A DNA stretch of 64,000 nucleotides, from the NCBI RefSeq assembly GCF_050268245.1, contig NZ_JBNNGK010000014.1:1-64000 (forward strand), written 5' to 3'. Below are positions 1-10,300 of this stretch, in pieces. This stretch comes from JBNNGK01 sp050268245 (GTDB lineage: Bacteria > Pseudomonadota > Gammaproteobacteria > Enterobacterales > Enterobacteriaceae). The notes below the pieces were generated by a model. That model was not told the DNA's origin and did not search any database. It worked only from the letters and a program-made list of their open reading frames with translations. The stretch's first letter is position 1. The number at the start of each line of letters is the position of its first letter. The position numbers were made by a program, and so were the translations under genes.

Positions 1-24
1 TGCTTTAAGTTTCTTTTCGTCCAT
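1..24 (-). CDS. IS256-family transposase, N-terminal 8 codons only
   Basis: The minus-strand start ATG lies at 22-24, with a purine-rich GGAGACAGG stretch upstream as ribosome binding site. Only MDEKKLKA is inside the window; the rest runs off the left edge. Transposases of this family are DDE enzymes of roughly 400 residues that move the element by copy-and-paste through a circular intermediate. Whether this copy is intact cannot be judged here. Confidence 0.55.
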
Positions 25-95
25 AATTTGCCTGTCTCCATTGTCAGGAAGAACATATCAAAAACAGGCAATTACACAATTTAAATTACAGTCTC
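1..95 (-). mobile_element. End of an IS256-family insertion sequence (cut by window edge)
   Basis: The first 24 bases, read on the minus strand, encode MDEKKLKA. I recognise this as the usual N-terminus of enterobacterial IS256-family transposases. The non-coding stretch to about base 95 (minus strand beginning GAGACTGTAATTTAAATTG) resembles the outer end of such elements. If the end is at 95, bases 96-103 would be one copy of the usual 8-bp target duplication. The family call rests on 8 residues plus the terminal sequence, so it is probable rather than certain. Confidence 0.6.
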
Positions 96-149
96 GATGC
101 GTGTAAGGGGAGTTCGTCAATAAGTCTTCATGTTAATACCGTAATGGAT

Positions 150-1244
150 TCATTCTCGTTCGAGAATGAACGCTCCACCATCAGCGGCTTGCTGCTGAAC
201 AAAGTCCCATTTAGCAACAAAAGGCGCTATATCAATCTGAACGAGGGCATAAAATAGTTTCTGGTACCAAAACACCCACTCTTTTCGTTTTAAAGTCCCC
301 ATTGTATTAGGACGAGCTTCATCGCTTATTCTGCTTGTCAGATGAGCAGAGTCTCTTGGGCGAATTTCATCTTCAATAACGGTTTCTAAAGAGCGAAACT
401 GGCCCTCAACGCGGCTGCGAATCTCGTAGATTTCATCCCATGTATCGAGTTTGTCCAATAACGTACCGTCCTGAGTATTCCAATTGACTGTGATGGTAGG
501 TTCTGGATCGCGTAAGTTATCAATTGCAATATCAATTAAGTTCTTCGCTTCTTCGTTGTAGGGGTAAAATGCTAATCGATCCGTTCCATCCTTATGTCTA
601 AACAGATCTTTTGCCTTTTTTGCATCCTGATTACACACGTCGCACAGTGGTACGAGGTTATCTGGGTGGACTGCAAAAATGGGATACTTTGATTTGCATA
701 GCTGGTGATCATAGTCTGCGCGCCACTGATCACCGTCTGGTATTCCTGCTCTAAAGGCTGAGAGCTCTTTCATTCCGCATGCTTTGCAGATATTGCCATT
801 AACCGCCTGCTCACGGTAAACATTGAAATGACCCGTGATGTTTAAGCCACCAGATGCCCTAATAACGGGCTCTAAACCTTTTGTTGAGCAATAGAGATGA
901 GTACACAATGACTTGAGGGCTTCCTGGCAAGGCTCGTTCATAAAATCGAACAGATTTCTTTGCGGATTTTCAAAGAATATTTGAAGATCTTGGTTGTCTC
1001 TCATCACCTCAAATAATTGCTGTTTTTTATCATTACCAGCAGCTTGCAGTTTGTTAAATAGTGTTTTAAATTTCTCACGAGTCGGAGTATTCGCCCAACA
1101 AGCATCCCCAATAGCGCCTTGAGTAAAAAGTACTCGATCAAAGGCATTGGTATTAACTAATTGCTCGAGAAAGTGTAAAAGCTCTTCATTGAGCAATCTA
1201 AATACTTCAAATTTAGGCGTATTGGCGGCTAAACGAAATAACAT
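150..1244 (-). CDS. HNH endonuclease, Septu PtuB-like partner of the upstream AAA ATPase
   Basis: A 364-residue protein with a zinc-HNH module in its middle. CxxC lies at 153/156, the DH pair at 179-180, N196 follows, and a second CxxCN lies at 201-205. This is the layout of HNH nucleases with two metal-binding CxxC knuckles. The N-terminal 150 residues are helical and of unknown role; the C-terminus is also unassigned. The start codon overlaps the stop of the ATPase gene by one base (TAATG), so the two are probably translationally coupled. ATPase plus HNH nuclease as a coupled pair is the Septu (PtuA/PtuB) plan, and related pairs ride in type I restriction loci. Predicted role is cleavage of invading nucleic acid when licensed by the ATPase. 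The nuclease call is firm; the Septu label is inference. Confidence 0.8.
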   Translation of the reverse strand: MLFRLAANTPKFEVFRLLNEELLHFLEQLVNTNAFDRVLFTQGAIGDACWANTPTREKFKTLFNKLQAAGNDKKQQLFEVMRDNQDLQIFFENPQRNLFDFMNEPCQEALKSLCTHLYCSTKGLEPVIRASGGLNITGHFNVYREQAVNGNICKACGMKELSAFRAGIPDGDQWRADYDHQLCKSKYPIFAVHPDNLVPLCDVCNQDAKKAKDLFRHKDGTDRLAFYPYNEEAKNLIDIAIDNLRDPEPTITVNWNTQDGTLLDKLDTWDEIYEIRSRVEGQFRSLETVIEDEIRPRDSAHLTSRISDEARPNTMGTLKRKEWVFWYQKLFYALVQIDIAPFVAKWDFVQQQAADGGAFILERE

Positions 1245-2959
1245 TACTGACTTAACTTCCTTATTAAATACGCTTTTTCGGCTGACAGACCAAGGTTTGC
1301 TTCAATCCATTTTCTGGCATGGTCATTGCCTTGCTTTAGCTGCTCTCGAATTTCATCAATCACGCTTTGTGAGATCAGTGAGCGCAGGTCAAATAAGTCT
1401 TTAATCAACACATCAAAGGACGCGCCGTAGGTTTCATTCTGCGCGACTTTCATATCAATCAAGCCATTATCGTTTCGGCGGAACTGGTACACATTATTTC
1501 GCTTTAACGAGGAGACCATAAATGGCGAGTGCGTTGAAATAAATAGCTGTGCCTTTTCATTGTCCACACCTATCGCGCTTTCAACAAACGAGTGAAAGTG
1601 GGTACGCCAAGATGGGTTGAGGTGGGTTTCAGGTTCATCAAGTAAAAACAACGCCCTGCTATCTTTGTAGATTGAAGCCATAGACAAAATCTGAATAAGT
1701 TGGGCTTCACCGTCAGACAAATCATCAAATTCAATGCATTGCTGGCCATCCGTTAACTTGAGAGACAGAACATGAATGGGCGACTTCCACTTCTGTGGTC
1801 TTTTTGCCGAACGGTCGAAATTGTCTTGTCTCAATTGTCGCTTGGTTTCGCCCTGCCAAAAGTCCGCCGCCAGCAGTTGTAAACGGTAAAGCTTTTCAAA
1901 CAACACTTGTGGCGTAAAAAAACTGTCTTCCAAAATGTGTTGAACACGGCTATCGCTAAAATCTATGGTGATTTCACCCGCTAAATAATCCAACTCAAAC
2001 TGGTTGAAAAACTCTTGTGAGGTTTTGCTCACTATCGGCAACGCTTCAAAGTTACATGAGGATATATTAGCTAAACATGCGATCAATTTAGCTACATCTA
2101 ACAAAGCCCCTGCATCATGCGTGAACTTACGTAAGTCATAACGTAGCTTCACCGAGTGAATTTTATTGAAGCGTTGTTTTCCTTGCCATATAGCCTTCTG
2201 CTCTGCATCTGACATCATTCCCATACTTGCTAGCATTAGCGCTGTCGTATCTTGATCAAAATACTTAAGACGTGGCAATGCCGTTGGTCTTAAACCAATG
2301 TTAGCGTTGTCAGATAGTGATGATTCTTTAGGTAAAATCGGAAACAGCGCAGGGTGACGAGTTTGGTAATAGTAGTAGGCTTCGTTGAACTGCCGATCAA
2401 TCAATTCAATATCCGTTTCTGTCAGGTACTTACCTTTTTCATTTCTCGCCCGATTAATCACCAATAAGCGCTGTTCCCATTGGCGCTTTACATTCATCAC
2501 ATCCAGATATTGAATCGCATTTTTCATAAAGGCGCGTTGTAGGTTTTCATTTAAACCGGACGAATAACCTATGATCTGACTTGGCAGAATTTCTTCTTCA
2601 ATACCTGAATATTCGCGAGCCTTGATATCAACTAAGGTGCCATCACGATAAAGGGTCACAACACCCGTTTGGTCAATTTGAACAGAATAGGTACTAGCGT
2701 GTTTTTCTGAGTCATAAGCTTGATTGGTATAACGAAGCGTAATCGCGAGATTTGAGAACCAGTTACGGCACTTGAAATCACTGCGTAGAAAGCGTTCTAA
2801 ATAACCAAAGCTTTCCGCAATCAGTTCCAATAGTTGCGATTTACCCGAGCCATTAAGACCGATAAAGGCAATGATGTTGCCCTGTGCGGCATCAAAGCTA
2901 AAGGTTTGATCCCTCAAACCTTTGTATTGCCCGTTTAGAGTCAGTGACAGCAGACGCAT
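1244..2959 (-). CDS. Restriction-system-associated AAA/ABC-type ATPase (PtuA/OLD-like)
   Basis: 571 residues. Walker A GLNGSGKS lies at 34-41, an ABC-like signature LSDGEAQ at 414-420, Walker B ALFLLDEPE at 436-444 and the H-loop STHSPF at 475-480. The ~370-residue insert between Walker A and the signature fits an SMC/OLD-type ATPase without an obvious C-terminal TOPRIM domain; the protein ends about 90 residues after the H-loop. The gene starts inside the hsdS stop codon (TGATG) and ends inside the start of the HNH gene (TAATG), so it is embedded in the hsdMS transcript. I recall a named protein family of ATPases associated with restriction systems that matches this description. It likely senses or assembles on a phage cue and controls the HNH nuclease. 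Confidence 0.85.
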   Translation of the reverse strand: MRLLSLTLNGQYKGLRDQTFSFDAAQGNIIAFIGLNGSGKSQLLELIAESFGYLERFLRSDFKCRNWFSNLAITLRYTNQAYDSEKHASTYSVQIDQTGVVTLYRDGTLVDIKAREYSGIEEEILPSQIIGYSSGLNENLQRAFMKNAIQYLDVMNVKRQWEQRLLVINRARNEKGKYLTETDIELIDRQFNEAYYYYQTRHPALFPILPKESSLSDNANIGLRPTALPRLKYFDQDTTALMLASMGMMSDAEQKAIWQGKQRFNKIHSVKLRYDLRKFTHDAGALLDVAKLIACLANISSCNFEALPIVSKTSQEFFNQFELDYLAGEITIDFSDSRVQHILEDSFFTPQVLFEKLYRLQLLAADFWQGETKRQLRQDNFDRSAKRPQKWKSPIHVLSLKLTDGQQCIEFDDLSDGEAQLIQILSMASIYKDSRALFLLDEPETHLNPSWRTHFHSFVESAIGVDNEKAQLFISTHSPFMVSSLKRNNVYQFRRNDNGLIDMKVAQNETYGASFDVLIKDLFDLRSLISQSVIDEIREQLKQGNDHARKWIEANLGLSAEKAYLIRKLSQ

Positions 2960-4443
2960 CAGACCCTTTTCCTTGCCGCTGTTTTCTTATTAGTCTGCTT
3001 TTTTAGCGCCTCACGTTCTGCCTTAATCTTCTCCAGCAATGCCTCGGCGCTGTTTTCACCGCTGATTAAATTCGGGTTGGCGGCGCGCCAGTCGGCTGTG
3101 AGTTCGCCACGGAAAGCCTTGGCTAAAATAGCTTGGGTCAGGTTGTTAACGCGCTCTAATGCTGCATTAGCTTTTTGCTCGATGTTGTCGGCCAAGGCGA
3201 ATAATTCTTCGACATGGCGGACGATTTGGGTTTGTTCTTCATAGGGAGGCAATGGAAACTCCAACGATTGAACAAATGATTTGTTTAGAGCCTGTTGATT
3301 GTTACCACCACCAACTCTTCGGGTTTCTTCATACTGCTTAGTTAAATAGAAATATAAGTACTCAGATACAACAAAGCCTTCAGGAACTCGTAAGGCTGCT
3401 GTATTTTGGTTGTGACAGGCTTCTATATCAAGGATTGCTACTTGTCCCCTAGTTTTTCCCTGACCGATCATTGCTAACATCACAGTTCCGCGAGGGTGAA
3501 TTGATGTCGAAGTATTTTTAAGTCCAAGCTCTGTAATTTTTTCTTTGGTTTTCACTATGCGACAAAAAGCAACCTCTGAACTGCTTACCCAAGGTAAATC
3601 CCCATTCCAGTAAGCTTCGACGTTACGACTAGGTGTTGCACCTACAAAAACATCAAAAACATATCCAAGCTTTGTACTAAGCCAACTCGGCGGTATGTCA
3701 GCATGCGATGCGGTTTCTATTAACTTTAGACTTTGACGTTTTTTGCTAATTTCTTGGTACCTTAAAACCCAATAGTATTCGATGTCGGCTAATGATAACG
3801 CTTTTTGTGAAGGATTTCCTTCCCGCCATTCCTCCGTCAGCTTCCCACTCACAGCTGCCGAGAGGACGGATTGGCGGAAGGTTTTTAGGATCTCGGGGAT
3901 GCGCTCAAGGCGGGCTTTGGTGTTTTCCACTTGTGCCAGCAGGGTGTCGAGTTTATTGGCGATAACTTTTTGTTCGGCTAGAGGGGGGAGTGGCGAACAA
4001 ATACTAAGAATATCTTTTGTACTTACATTTAACTGTGCAGCCCCCTTTGCTGTATTTAGAATAGCTTCAAATGTACTTTTTGTTTTAATAGAGTAATACG
4101 CAAAGCGTCTTTCAATTTCGTTACAAATTACTCTTGCGACTCGTTGATTGAGAACAGCAGGAAGCTGACTTTCTTGTATTACCGCAACACGACCTACGTT
4201 TCCGGTCAAGGAAACTAATATATCTTCTGGGTATAATTCAAAAGGACTATTTTTTAGTTCGCTTAAATCAATGTAAGCCGGATTGTGTAGCGATACTTTG
4301 CCATCTTGAACATTACCAATCCTTATTACAAATGCACCAATATCTACATACGAGCTACTTTTGTACGCAAAGCCATTTTGCAGATCCAATACATCAGAAA
4401 AAGGGGCTCTAGCCCAACCCTTAGGCAAATTAACGTCACTCAT
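2959..4443 (-). CDS. hsdS: Type I restriction-modification specificity subunit HsdS
   Basis: 494 residues with the classic two-part plan: target recognition domain 1 at about 5-150, a helical spacer at about 150-210, target recognition domain 2 at about 250-400, then a second helical spacer. The spacers form an internal repeat: PLPPLAEQ...VSGKLTEEWR near 150-205 matches PLPPYEEQ...FRGELTADWR near 400-455. Each half recognises one half of a bipartite DNA site. The C-terminus ends in a lysine-rich tail. It starts in a 1-nt overlap with hsdM, as expected for a subunit made in fixed ratio with the methylase. The target sequence cannot be read from the protein. Confidence 0.95.
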   Translation of the reverse strand: MSDVNLPKGWARAPFSDVLDLQNGFAYKSSSYVDIGAFVIRIGNVQDGKVSLHNPAYIDLSELKNSPFELYPEDILVSLTGNVGRVAVIQESQLPAVLNQRVARVICNEIERRFAYYSIKTKSTFEAILNTAKGAAQLNVSTKDILSICSPLPPLAEQKVIANKLDTLLAQVENTKARLERIPEILKTFRQSVLSAAVSGKLTEEWREGNPSQKALSLADIEYYWVLRYQEISKKRQSLKLIETASHADIPPSWLSTKLGYVFDVFVGATPSRNVEAYWNGDLPWVSSSEVAFCRIVKTKEKITELGLKNTSTSIHPRGTVMLAMIGQGKTRGQVAILDIEACHNQNTAALRVPEGFVVSEYLYFYLTKQYEETRRVGGGNNQQALNKSFVQSLEFPLPPYEEQTQIVRHVEELFALADNIEQKANAALERVNNLTQAILAKAFRGELTADWRAANPNLISGENSAEALLEKIKAEREALKKQTNKKTAARKRV

Positions 4444-6053
4444 CAGTTCGCCCCTTCCAACGCTTTCAACAACCCATCCAGCTCACTCAACGCCGCTTGT
4501 AATTCCTCTTTTGCCGCCTGCGCCAATACCGCAGGTTCCGGCAAATCTGCAGCATCGACGCTGTCTTTGTCTTTCAGCCAGCTAATATCCAGCGAATCGC
4601 CTTTGGTGTTGGCAATCCACTCGCGGCTAAAGCAACGCCAGCGGGAATGCGCCAGGCGTTCGTCAACGCCCTGATTTTCTTCCACCGTGTCTTTGTCTAT
4701 GTCAATCTCTTGTGAGCCAAAGCTGTATTCACCTTCAATACGCTTGCTGGTACCGTCGGGGTTATCACCAAACACGTTCTCAAACGCGCCCAAGTGTGGG
4801 TCTGCGCCAAAATCTTCTGGCAAAAAGCCAATGCCGGCATTGCCAAACGGGGTACGTTTACCAAAGCTGGGCATATTGGTGCGCAGGTCATAAACCCACA
4901 CGTTTTGCGTGCAGTTTTCACTTTGGTGCTTGTCAGTCACGCTGCCTTTGGTAAAAAACAGCACGTTAGTTTTTACACCCTGAGCGTAAAAAATACCGGT
5001 AGGCAGGCGCAAGATAGTGTGCAGATTGCACTTGTTCATCAGGTCGCGGCGCACGTCGGTGCCTATGCCTGCTTCAAACAATACGTTATCCGGCAATACT
5101 ACAGCGGCGCGACCACCGGGTTTCAGGTTGCGATAGATGTGCTGCAAAAACGCCAGTTGTTTGTTGCTGGTCTTAAACGTTAGATCATCGCGGGTGTTGG
5201 ACGCTTCGCCACCTTTACTGGTGCCAAACGGTGGATTGGCCAGAATAATGTCGGCTTGTTTTAACGCTTTACCCGCGTCGCCTAAGGCGTTGCCCAAATG
5301 CACCACACCTTCATCATCACCCTCCATGCCATGCAGTAAGCAGTTCATTAAGGCTAAACGGCGGGTATTGGGTACCAGTTCGATACCGACAAAGGCTTTG
5401 TTCTTCTGGAAGGCGGCGTCTTTGGCGCTTAAATCCATATAGTTGTCGGTGTGATCGCGCATATATTGGTCGGCAGCGACCAAGAAGCCTGCGGTACCGG
5501 CTGCGGGGTCTTGAATCACTTCGCCAATTTGTGGCTTGATGCAGCGCACCATGCTGTTAATCAGCGCGCGCGGGGTGAAGTACTGGCCCGCACCGGACTT
5601 AGTTTCAGACGCGTTTTTCTCCAGCAGGCCTTCGTACAAATCGCCCAGCCCGTCTTTCTGCGCGCTGAACCAGTCGATCTGGTCGAGGGTTTTGATCATT
5701 TGCTCTAAATGACGTGGTTCGCGCAGGCGAGTTTGGGCATCGGCATAAATCGCGCTGATCAGCGGGTCGCCGTGTACCAGCTTGCCATCAGCATCTTTGC
5801 CTGTGGATAAACTAAGCAGAATACGTTTGTAGTCGTTCAGCAGATTGATGCCTGACTTAGCGTTGATATCCGTCCAACGGCACCCTTCTGGCAGCGGGTG
5901 CGTCTTTAACGTGCCGGCTTCGGTGTTTTCGTGCACCATTTTAATAAACAGCAGCAGCACTAGCTCGGTGACATAATCGCTGTAGTTGATACCGTCATCA
6001 CGCAAGACGTCACACAGGTTCCAGAGTTTTTGCACAATGTCGTTGTTGGTCAT
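4443..6053 (-). CDS. hsdM: Type I restriction-modification DNA methyltransferase HsdM
   Basis: 536 residues. An N-terminal helical HsdM domain (1-140) precedes AGQYFTPR at 155-162, the AdoMet-binding motif DPAAGTAGF at 182-190 and the catalytic N6-adenine motif NPPFG at 273-277. It methylates adenine in the site chosen by HsdS and forms the M2S1 core to which HsdR binds. The gene follows fic by 112 bp, a gap filled mostly by a palindromic repeat (6081-6165), and overlaps hsdS by one base. Confidence 0.96.
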   Translation of the reverse strand: MTNNDIVQKLWNLCDVLRDDGINYSDYVTELVLLLFIKMVHENTEAGTLKTHPLPEGCRWTDINAKSGINLLNDYKRILLSLSTGKDADGKLVHGDPLISAIYADAQTRLREPRHLEQMIKTLDQIDWFSAQKDGLGDLYEGLLEKNASETKSGAGQYFTPRALINSMVRCIKPQIGEVIQDPAAGTAGFLVAADQYMRDHTDNYMDLSAKDAAFQKNKAFVGIELVPNTRRLALMNCLLHGMEGDDEGVVHLGNALGDAGKALKQADIILANPPFGTSKGGEASNTRDDLTFKTSNKQLAFLQHIYRNLKPGGRAAVVLPDNVLFEAGIGTDVRRDLMNKCNLHTILRLPTGIFYAQGVKTNVLFFTKGSVTDKHQSENCTQNVWVYDLRTNMPSFGKRTPFGNAGIGFLPEDFGADPHLGAFENVFGDNPDGTSKRIEGEYSFGSQEIDIDKDTVEENQGVDERLAHSRWRCFSREWIANTKGDSLDISWLKDKDSVDAADLPEPAVLAQAAKEELQAALSELDGLLKALEGAN

Positions 6054-6080
6054 GGTGTTCTCTTATTTAAACATTCATTC

Positions 6081-6165
6081 TTACCCTTCCTACTTGAAGC
6101 GGCAGCGGTGTTGGCTACGTTCACTCACTTGCCGCCTACCTGCAACTCCACGTAGTTTGGGTACT
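6081..6165. repeat. Long palindromic intergenic repeat, copy 1 (short form)
   Basis: Begins TTACCCTTCCTACTTGAAG and ends GCAACTCCACGTAGTTTGGGTACT, with the inner CTTGCCGCCTACCTGCAACT shared with copy 2 at 14184-14307. It lies between fic and hsdM and stops one base before the fic stop codon. It resembles TATACCC...GGGTATA palindromes I have seen in Serratia, Yersinia and Photorhabdus genomes. On the transcript it would fold and could lower or separate expression of fic and hsdM. Confidence 0.7.
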
Positions 6166-7245
6166 TTAGCTGTGTGCGATTAATAATTGGCACAGCGGTT
6201 GGTTGATGTAGTAATTGGCACGGCCGACTTTTTGTTTCACTAAAAAGCCGTGCTCGACCAGTTGTTCTAAATACTTGGTGGCGGTGATACGTGTGACCCC
6301 GATCTCTTCGACAATAAAGTCAATTTTGGTGTAGGGGTGGTTAAACAGGTTATTGAGTAAATCTTGGCTATAGAGTTTGGGTAGTTGCTCACGAATACCG
6401 TGTTTGACATTCGCCATCATGGTTTTCATTTCGGTGATCAGAGAAAGGGTATTTTGCGCGGTATCGATAATGCTATCGAGCATAAACAGTAGCCAAGGTT
6501 GCCAATTGCCGGTATCACGTACGGCTTGTAAGTTGGCGTAGTAGTCTGCTTTGTGATGAATAATGAAACGGCTTAAGTACAACACCGGTAAATTGAGCAG
6601 ATCTTTGGTGACCAGGTACAGAATATTGATGATACGCCCGGTACGGCCATTGCCATCGTAAAATGGATGAATACTTTCAAACTGGTGGTGGATAATGGCC
6701 ATTTTTACCAGTGGATCGGCATCGCACAGTTCATCGTTGTTGATAAACTGCACCAGGTTGTCCATCAACCTGGCGATCTCGTCGGCATGTTGTGGTGGTG
6801 TATACACCACCTCGCCGGTACGGGCATTTTTCAGGTCAGTCCCCGGTAGTTTACGTAGTCCTGCTGTGTTGTGCTCAAGGTTCTGCTGAATGGCGAGAAT
6901 ATCGCTCAAGCGAATGAGCCTACTTTGCCGCGCGTTCTGAAAGCCTTGTTTTAATGCAAAGGCGTAATCTTGTACTTCTTTAGTCGCGGGGTTGGTAATG
7001 GCCTCTTCAAAGAGGTTGGCTTTGTAGAGTTCATCATGGGTGGTGACGATGTTTTCAACTTCAGAGCTGTCTTTTGCCTCTTGCAGGGCCAGGGTATTGA
7101 TTAAAATTGCCTCATTGGGAATGCTTGCCGCCACACCTTTTAGTTCGGCCAAATAGCGATGCGCTTCAGCCGTTTTTTTGAGTACCGCACGGGTTTCCCA
7201 TTGTTCAATGTTGGCCAGTGGTAATGGTGCAATGGGTGTAGGCAT
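6166..7245 (-). CDS. Fic-family protein (AMP-transferase), self-inhibited class with C-terminal winged helix
   Basis: 359 residues. The Fic catalytic loop HPFYDGNGRTGR lies at 193-204. Upstream, SSEVEN at 60-65 fits the inhibitory motif [S/T]xxxE[G/N], whose glutamate blocks the active site in class II Fic proteins. The last ~80 residues look like a winged helix (IGVTRITATKYLEQLVEHGF), a common C-terminal partner of such proteins. Fic enzymes attach AMP or other nucleotides to target hydroxyls. The target here is unknown; it may regulate or guard the restriction operon in which it sits (between hsdR and hsdM). Start chosen by the AAGGAAG ribosome site 9 nt upstream. Confidence 0.88.
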   Translation of the reverse strand: MPTPIAPLPLANIEQWETRAVLKKTAEAHRYLAELKGVAASIPNEAILINTLALQEAKDSSEVENIVTTHDELYKANLFEEAITNPATKEVQDYAFALKQGFQNARQSRLIRLSDILAIQQNLEHNTAGLRKLPGTDLKNARTGEVVYTPPQHADEIARLMDNLVQFINNDELCDADPLVKMAIIHHQFESIHPFYDGNGRTGRIINILYLVTKDLLNLPVLYLSRFIIHHKADYYANLQAVRDTGNWQPWLLFMLDSIIDTAQNTLSLITEMKTMMANVKHGIREQLPKLYSQDLLNNLFNHPYTKIDFIVEEIGVTRITATKYLEQLVEHGFLVKQKVGRANYYINQPLCQLLIAHS

Positions 7246-7361
7246 AGCTAAATTTCTTCCTTTTTTATACTCGACGACAAGTTAATGTATAAAAATCCTC
7301 ATATATTATACACGTTTCGTATCTAATATATATTTTTTTCATTTATTTATATATTTTAACG
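7246..7361 (-). promoter_or_regulatory. AT-rich gap between hsdR and fic; possible internal promoter
   Basis: This 116-bp gap is far richer in A/T than the surrounding genes. On the minus strand it contains CGTGTATAATATATGAGG, with TATAAT as a plausible -10; no good -35 at 17 bp is visible. It could give fic-hsdMS-ATPase-HNH expression separate from hsdR. No terminator hairpin is obvious. Confidence 0.35.
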
Positions 7362-10300
7362 CTACGCACTTTTCGGTGACCAAATGGCATCGCTGAGTTC
7401 ATCCAATACGGTATTGAGTTGATTGCCAAGTACTTTGTTCAGTTGTTTGGCGCCGCCTTGCTCGGCAAAGCGGTTGTTCACGAAATCATGGTCTATGATG
7501 ACTTCGTGTATGAGTTGTTTTGCCAGGCGTTCGAGCCATTTGCGCTGCGCGGGCAACCAGTTATGGCTTTGATAGATGCGCTGCATAGCCTGGGCGACTC
7601 GCTGCTCAAATGGAACCAGTGGTTCGCCTAGGGCGGCTCGGCGAATATGGCCGATGATGCTGGCGGCAATATCCTGATTGGTTTGGTTACGCACAGCGCT
7701 TTGCAGTTTGACCTCAGAGTAGCCGGCACCATCCAGCAGGAGCTTGAGCGCTTTTAACTGTTCGCGGGTCAGATCGCGTGGCTTATTCACCACAACGGAC
7801 AGGGCGGCGCTTTGGTTGAGTTGCGCTTTGATGAATTGATTGAAGCTGTCTAAGTAATCTTCGGGCTTTTGGTGAACGCCGTAGCTCTGGGTGCGTTCAC
7901 GGAGCTCATCGAAGTGTTCGGAAATCACCGGTTGGCGCTCACTGCCCAGTAACTGATTCACTTCGGCCAATTGGCTCAACAGGCCGCTGTGCTGAGTGAT
8001 AAAGTCCGCCGCTTGCTTGGGCCCAAGCTTATGTAGATGTTTATGCAGATTTTTAGGCTCCACCCCCCATAAGTCATGCAGCTCATTAAGCTTTTGTTGC
8101 AACGCCGGTTTGTTTGCAGCCCTTTTTTCTGCTTTACGCAGCACACGCATGACCTTTTGGCTGAGCTGGCTGAGTACCACATCCGCATGACTTTGTTCCG
8201 GTGTATCACCGGGTGTTTGGAGTGCACGCTCCAACTGTTCCGGGTTGGTGATTTCACCAACCAATTGTTCCAGTGTGATGTTGGGGTCTTTCACCAGTGG
8301 TTTCATGGTGTTGACGTCAACGAGTGTCGCGTAAATATCTACAGGGTCGTAGATGCGAAAGACGGTTTTGCCGATTTCATCGCAGCGGCGTGTGGCACGA
8401 CCCATCATTTGCTCGTACAAAATCCGCGATTTTACTCGGCGCATAAACACCAGATTACAGATTTTAGGCACGTCGATACCCGTAGTGAGCAGATCAACGG
8501 TAATGGCGATATTTGGATAGCGTTCGTTTTTATACTGGCGGATCAGTTGTTCTACTTTATCACTCTGACCGGTGATTTTGGCCACCGCGGCCTGATGATA
8601 TTCACCGTTGTAGAGTGCTTTGAAGGCGTCATCCAGTAAGCGCTTGACCATGTCGGCGTGCAGATCGGTGGCGCAGAAAATGAGGGTTTTCTCGTCGCCG
8701 AAGGGGTCGAGCTCCAGAACCAGCTGTTCGCAGATCACGCGATTGAAGTTTTCGTTGATGACCCGACGGTTGAAGGCATCCACCTCAAAATTAAGTTCAT
8801 CATCTAGTTCTGCGCTGTGTACTTCGCCAGTGTGGGTGTTGATGGCACTGACCTTTTCGCCCTTGGCAAAGGTAATGCCGTTCTGGGTGAGCAGGGTTTC
8901 GAAGCGGATGGGCGGTTCGTGGTCAATCAACCAGTCATCGGCTACAGCTTCCCGGTAGGAGTAGGTATAAACCGGTTTGCCGAAGATTTCACTGGTGTGT
9001 TTTGCCGGTGTAGCGGTTAAGCCGATTTTTACGGCATCAAAATAGTCCAGTACCCGGCGATAGCTGGAAAGATATTGACTAGTATCGCGGGTAGCCAGCT
9101 CGCCTTCGGTCATTTCTTGATCCAAGGTATAACCCCGGTGAGCTTCATCGATGATGATACAGTCGAATTGATCTACGGTTGGCGGGTTGTCGCTCATAAA
9201 GATCCGCTTCACCATGGCTTGTACCGTTGCTACCTGAACACGTGTTTCGGCTTCGGCGGCCATATCGCCAAGTTCTGCCACATTGTAGATTTTGGATAAT
9301 GTGTGGTTTTGTTCCAGTGGCGCTTCGTTAAAGGTGTCGATCGCTTGCTGGCCCAGCGCAGTGCGATCGACCAGAAATAAAATACGCTTAAAGCGCTCGG
9401 CTTTCAGGAAACGGTACATTAAGCCAATGATGGTGCGGGTTTTACCTGTGCCGGTTGCCATAGCCAAAAGCGCACTGCGTATTTCTCTGGCTAATGTGTT
9501 TTCTACAGCGATGATGGCATTTTGCTGATAATCACGTAATTTTAGATAGCCAAATGGCTCTGCGCTGAGCTTTTGCTGGGCGGCTTCCTTGCTGCGTTTG
9601 AGCAGGTCAAGCAAACCTTCAGGTGTGTGGAAGGATGGTAGTGCGCGCTTGGTGTTGGCCGGGTCACGTACATCACGAAACCAGGTACCGGATTGTTCCG
9701 CTAGTTGCGGCACATATGGGCGACCGTTACAGGAATAAACGAAGGGCACTTTATAATGACCATCGTTTTCATCTGGCCAAGCAATGGTCAACCCTGCTAG
9801 CACCCATGCGTCTTGCATTGGTGGTGTTAGATGAAAGCCCTTACTGTAGCGCTCCGCTTGCGGGATTTTCCCGGCGACGTTGGTATTCTCTTTTTTTGCC
9901 TCGACGACGGCGATGGGGGTGAGGCCAGCAAACAATACGTAATCTGCTCTGCCTTGCTGACCGTTATGTTCCGTTGGCCATTCGGCAATGGCGATGTTTT
10001 GCCCTTTTTCTGGCTTTGTACCCTTTTTGAAGGTGAGGGCTTCACTATCGGCTTGCCAGCCTGCCTCTGTTAATTGCTGATCAATCAGAATGCGGGTCAA
10101 GGCTTCATCTAACACAATGTGTTGTGTTGCTGCCTGAGTGTTGCGGTTTAGCCGTTGGCGCTGTGAAGTCCGCGCTTTTTCATCCTGCTTGGCGAGTTGC
10201 ACCTGAAGTGCTTTGATGCGGGTTTCGTAGTCTTGTTGTTGTTGATTCAATGCCTGTTCGTGGTCGGCTGCTTGCTGAACCAACGCGCGGGTTTCTTCAT

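Noticed and set aside
8076..8639. 187-codon plus-strand frame opposite hsdR
   Set aside because: It lies wholly antisense to the conserved HsdR motor and C-terminal regions and shows no domain or ribosome site.
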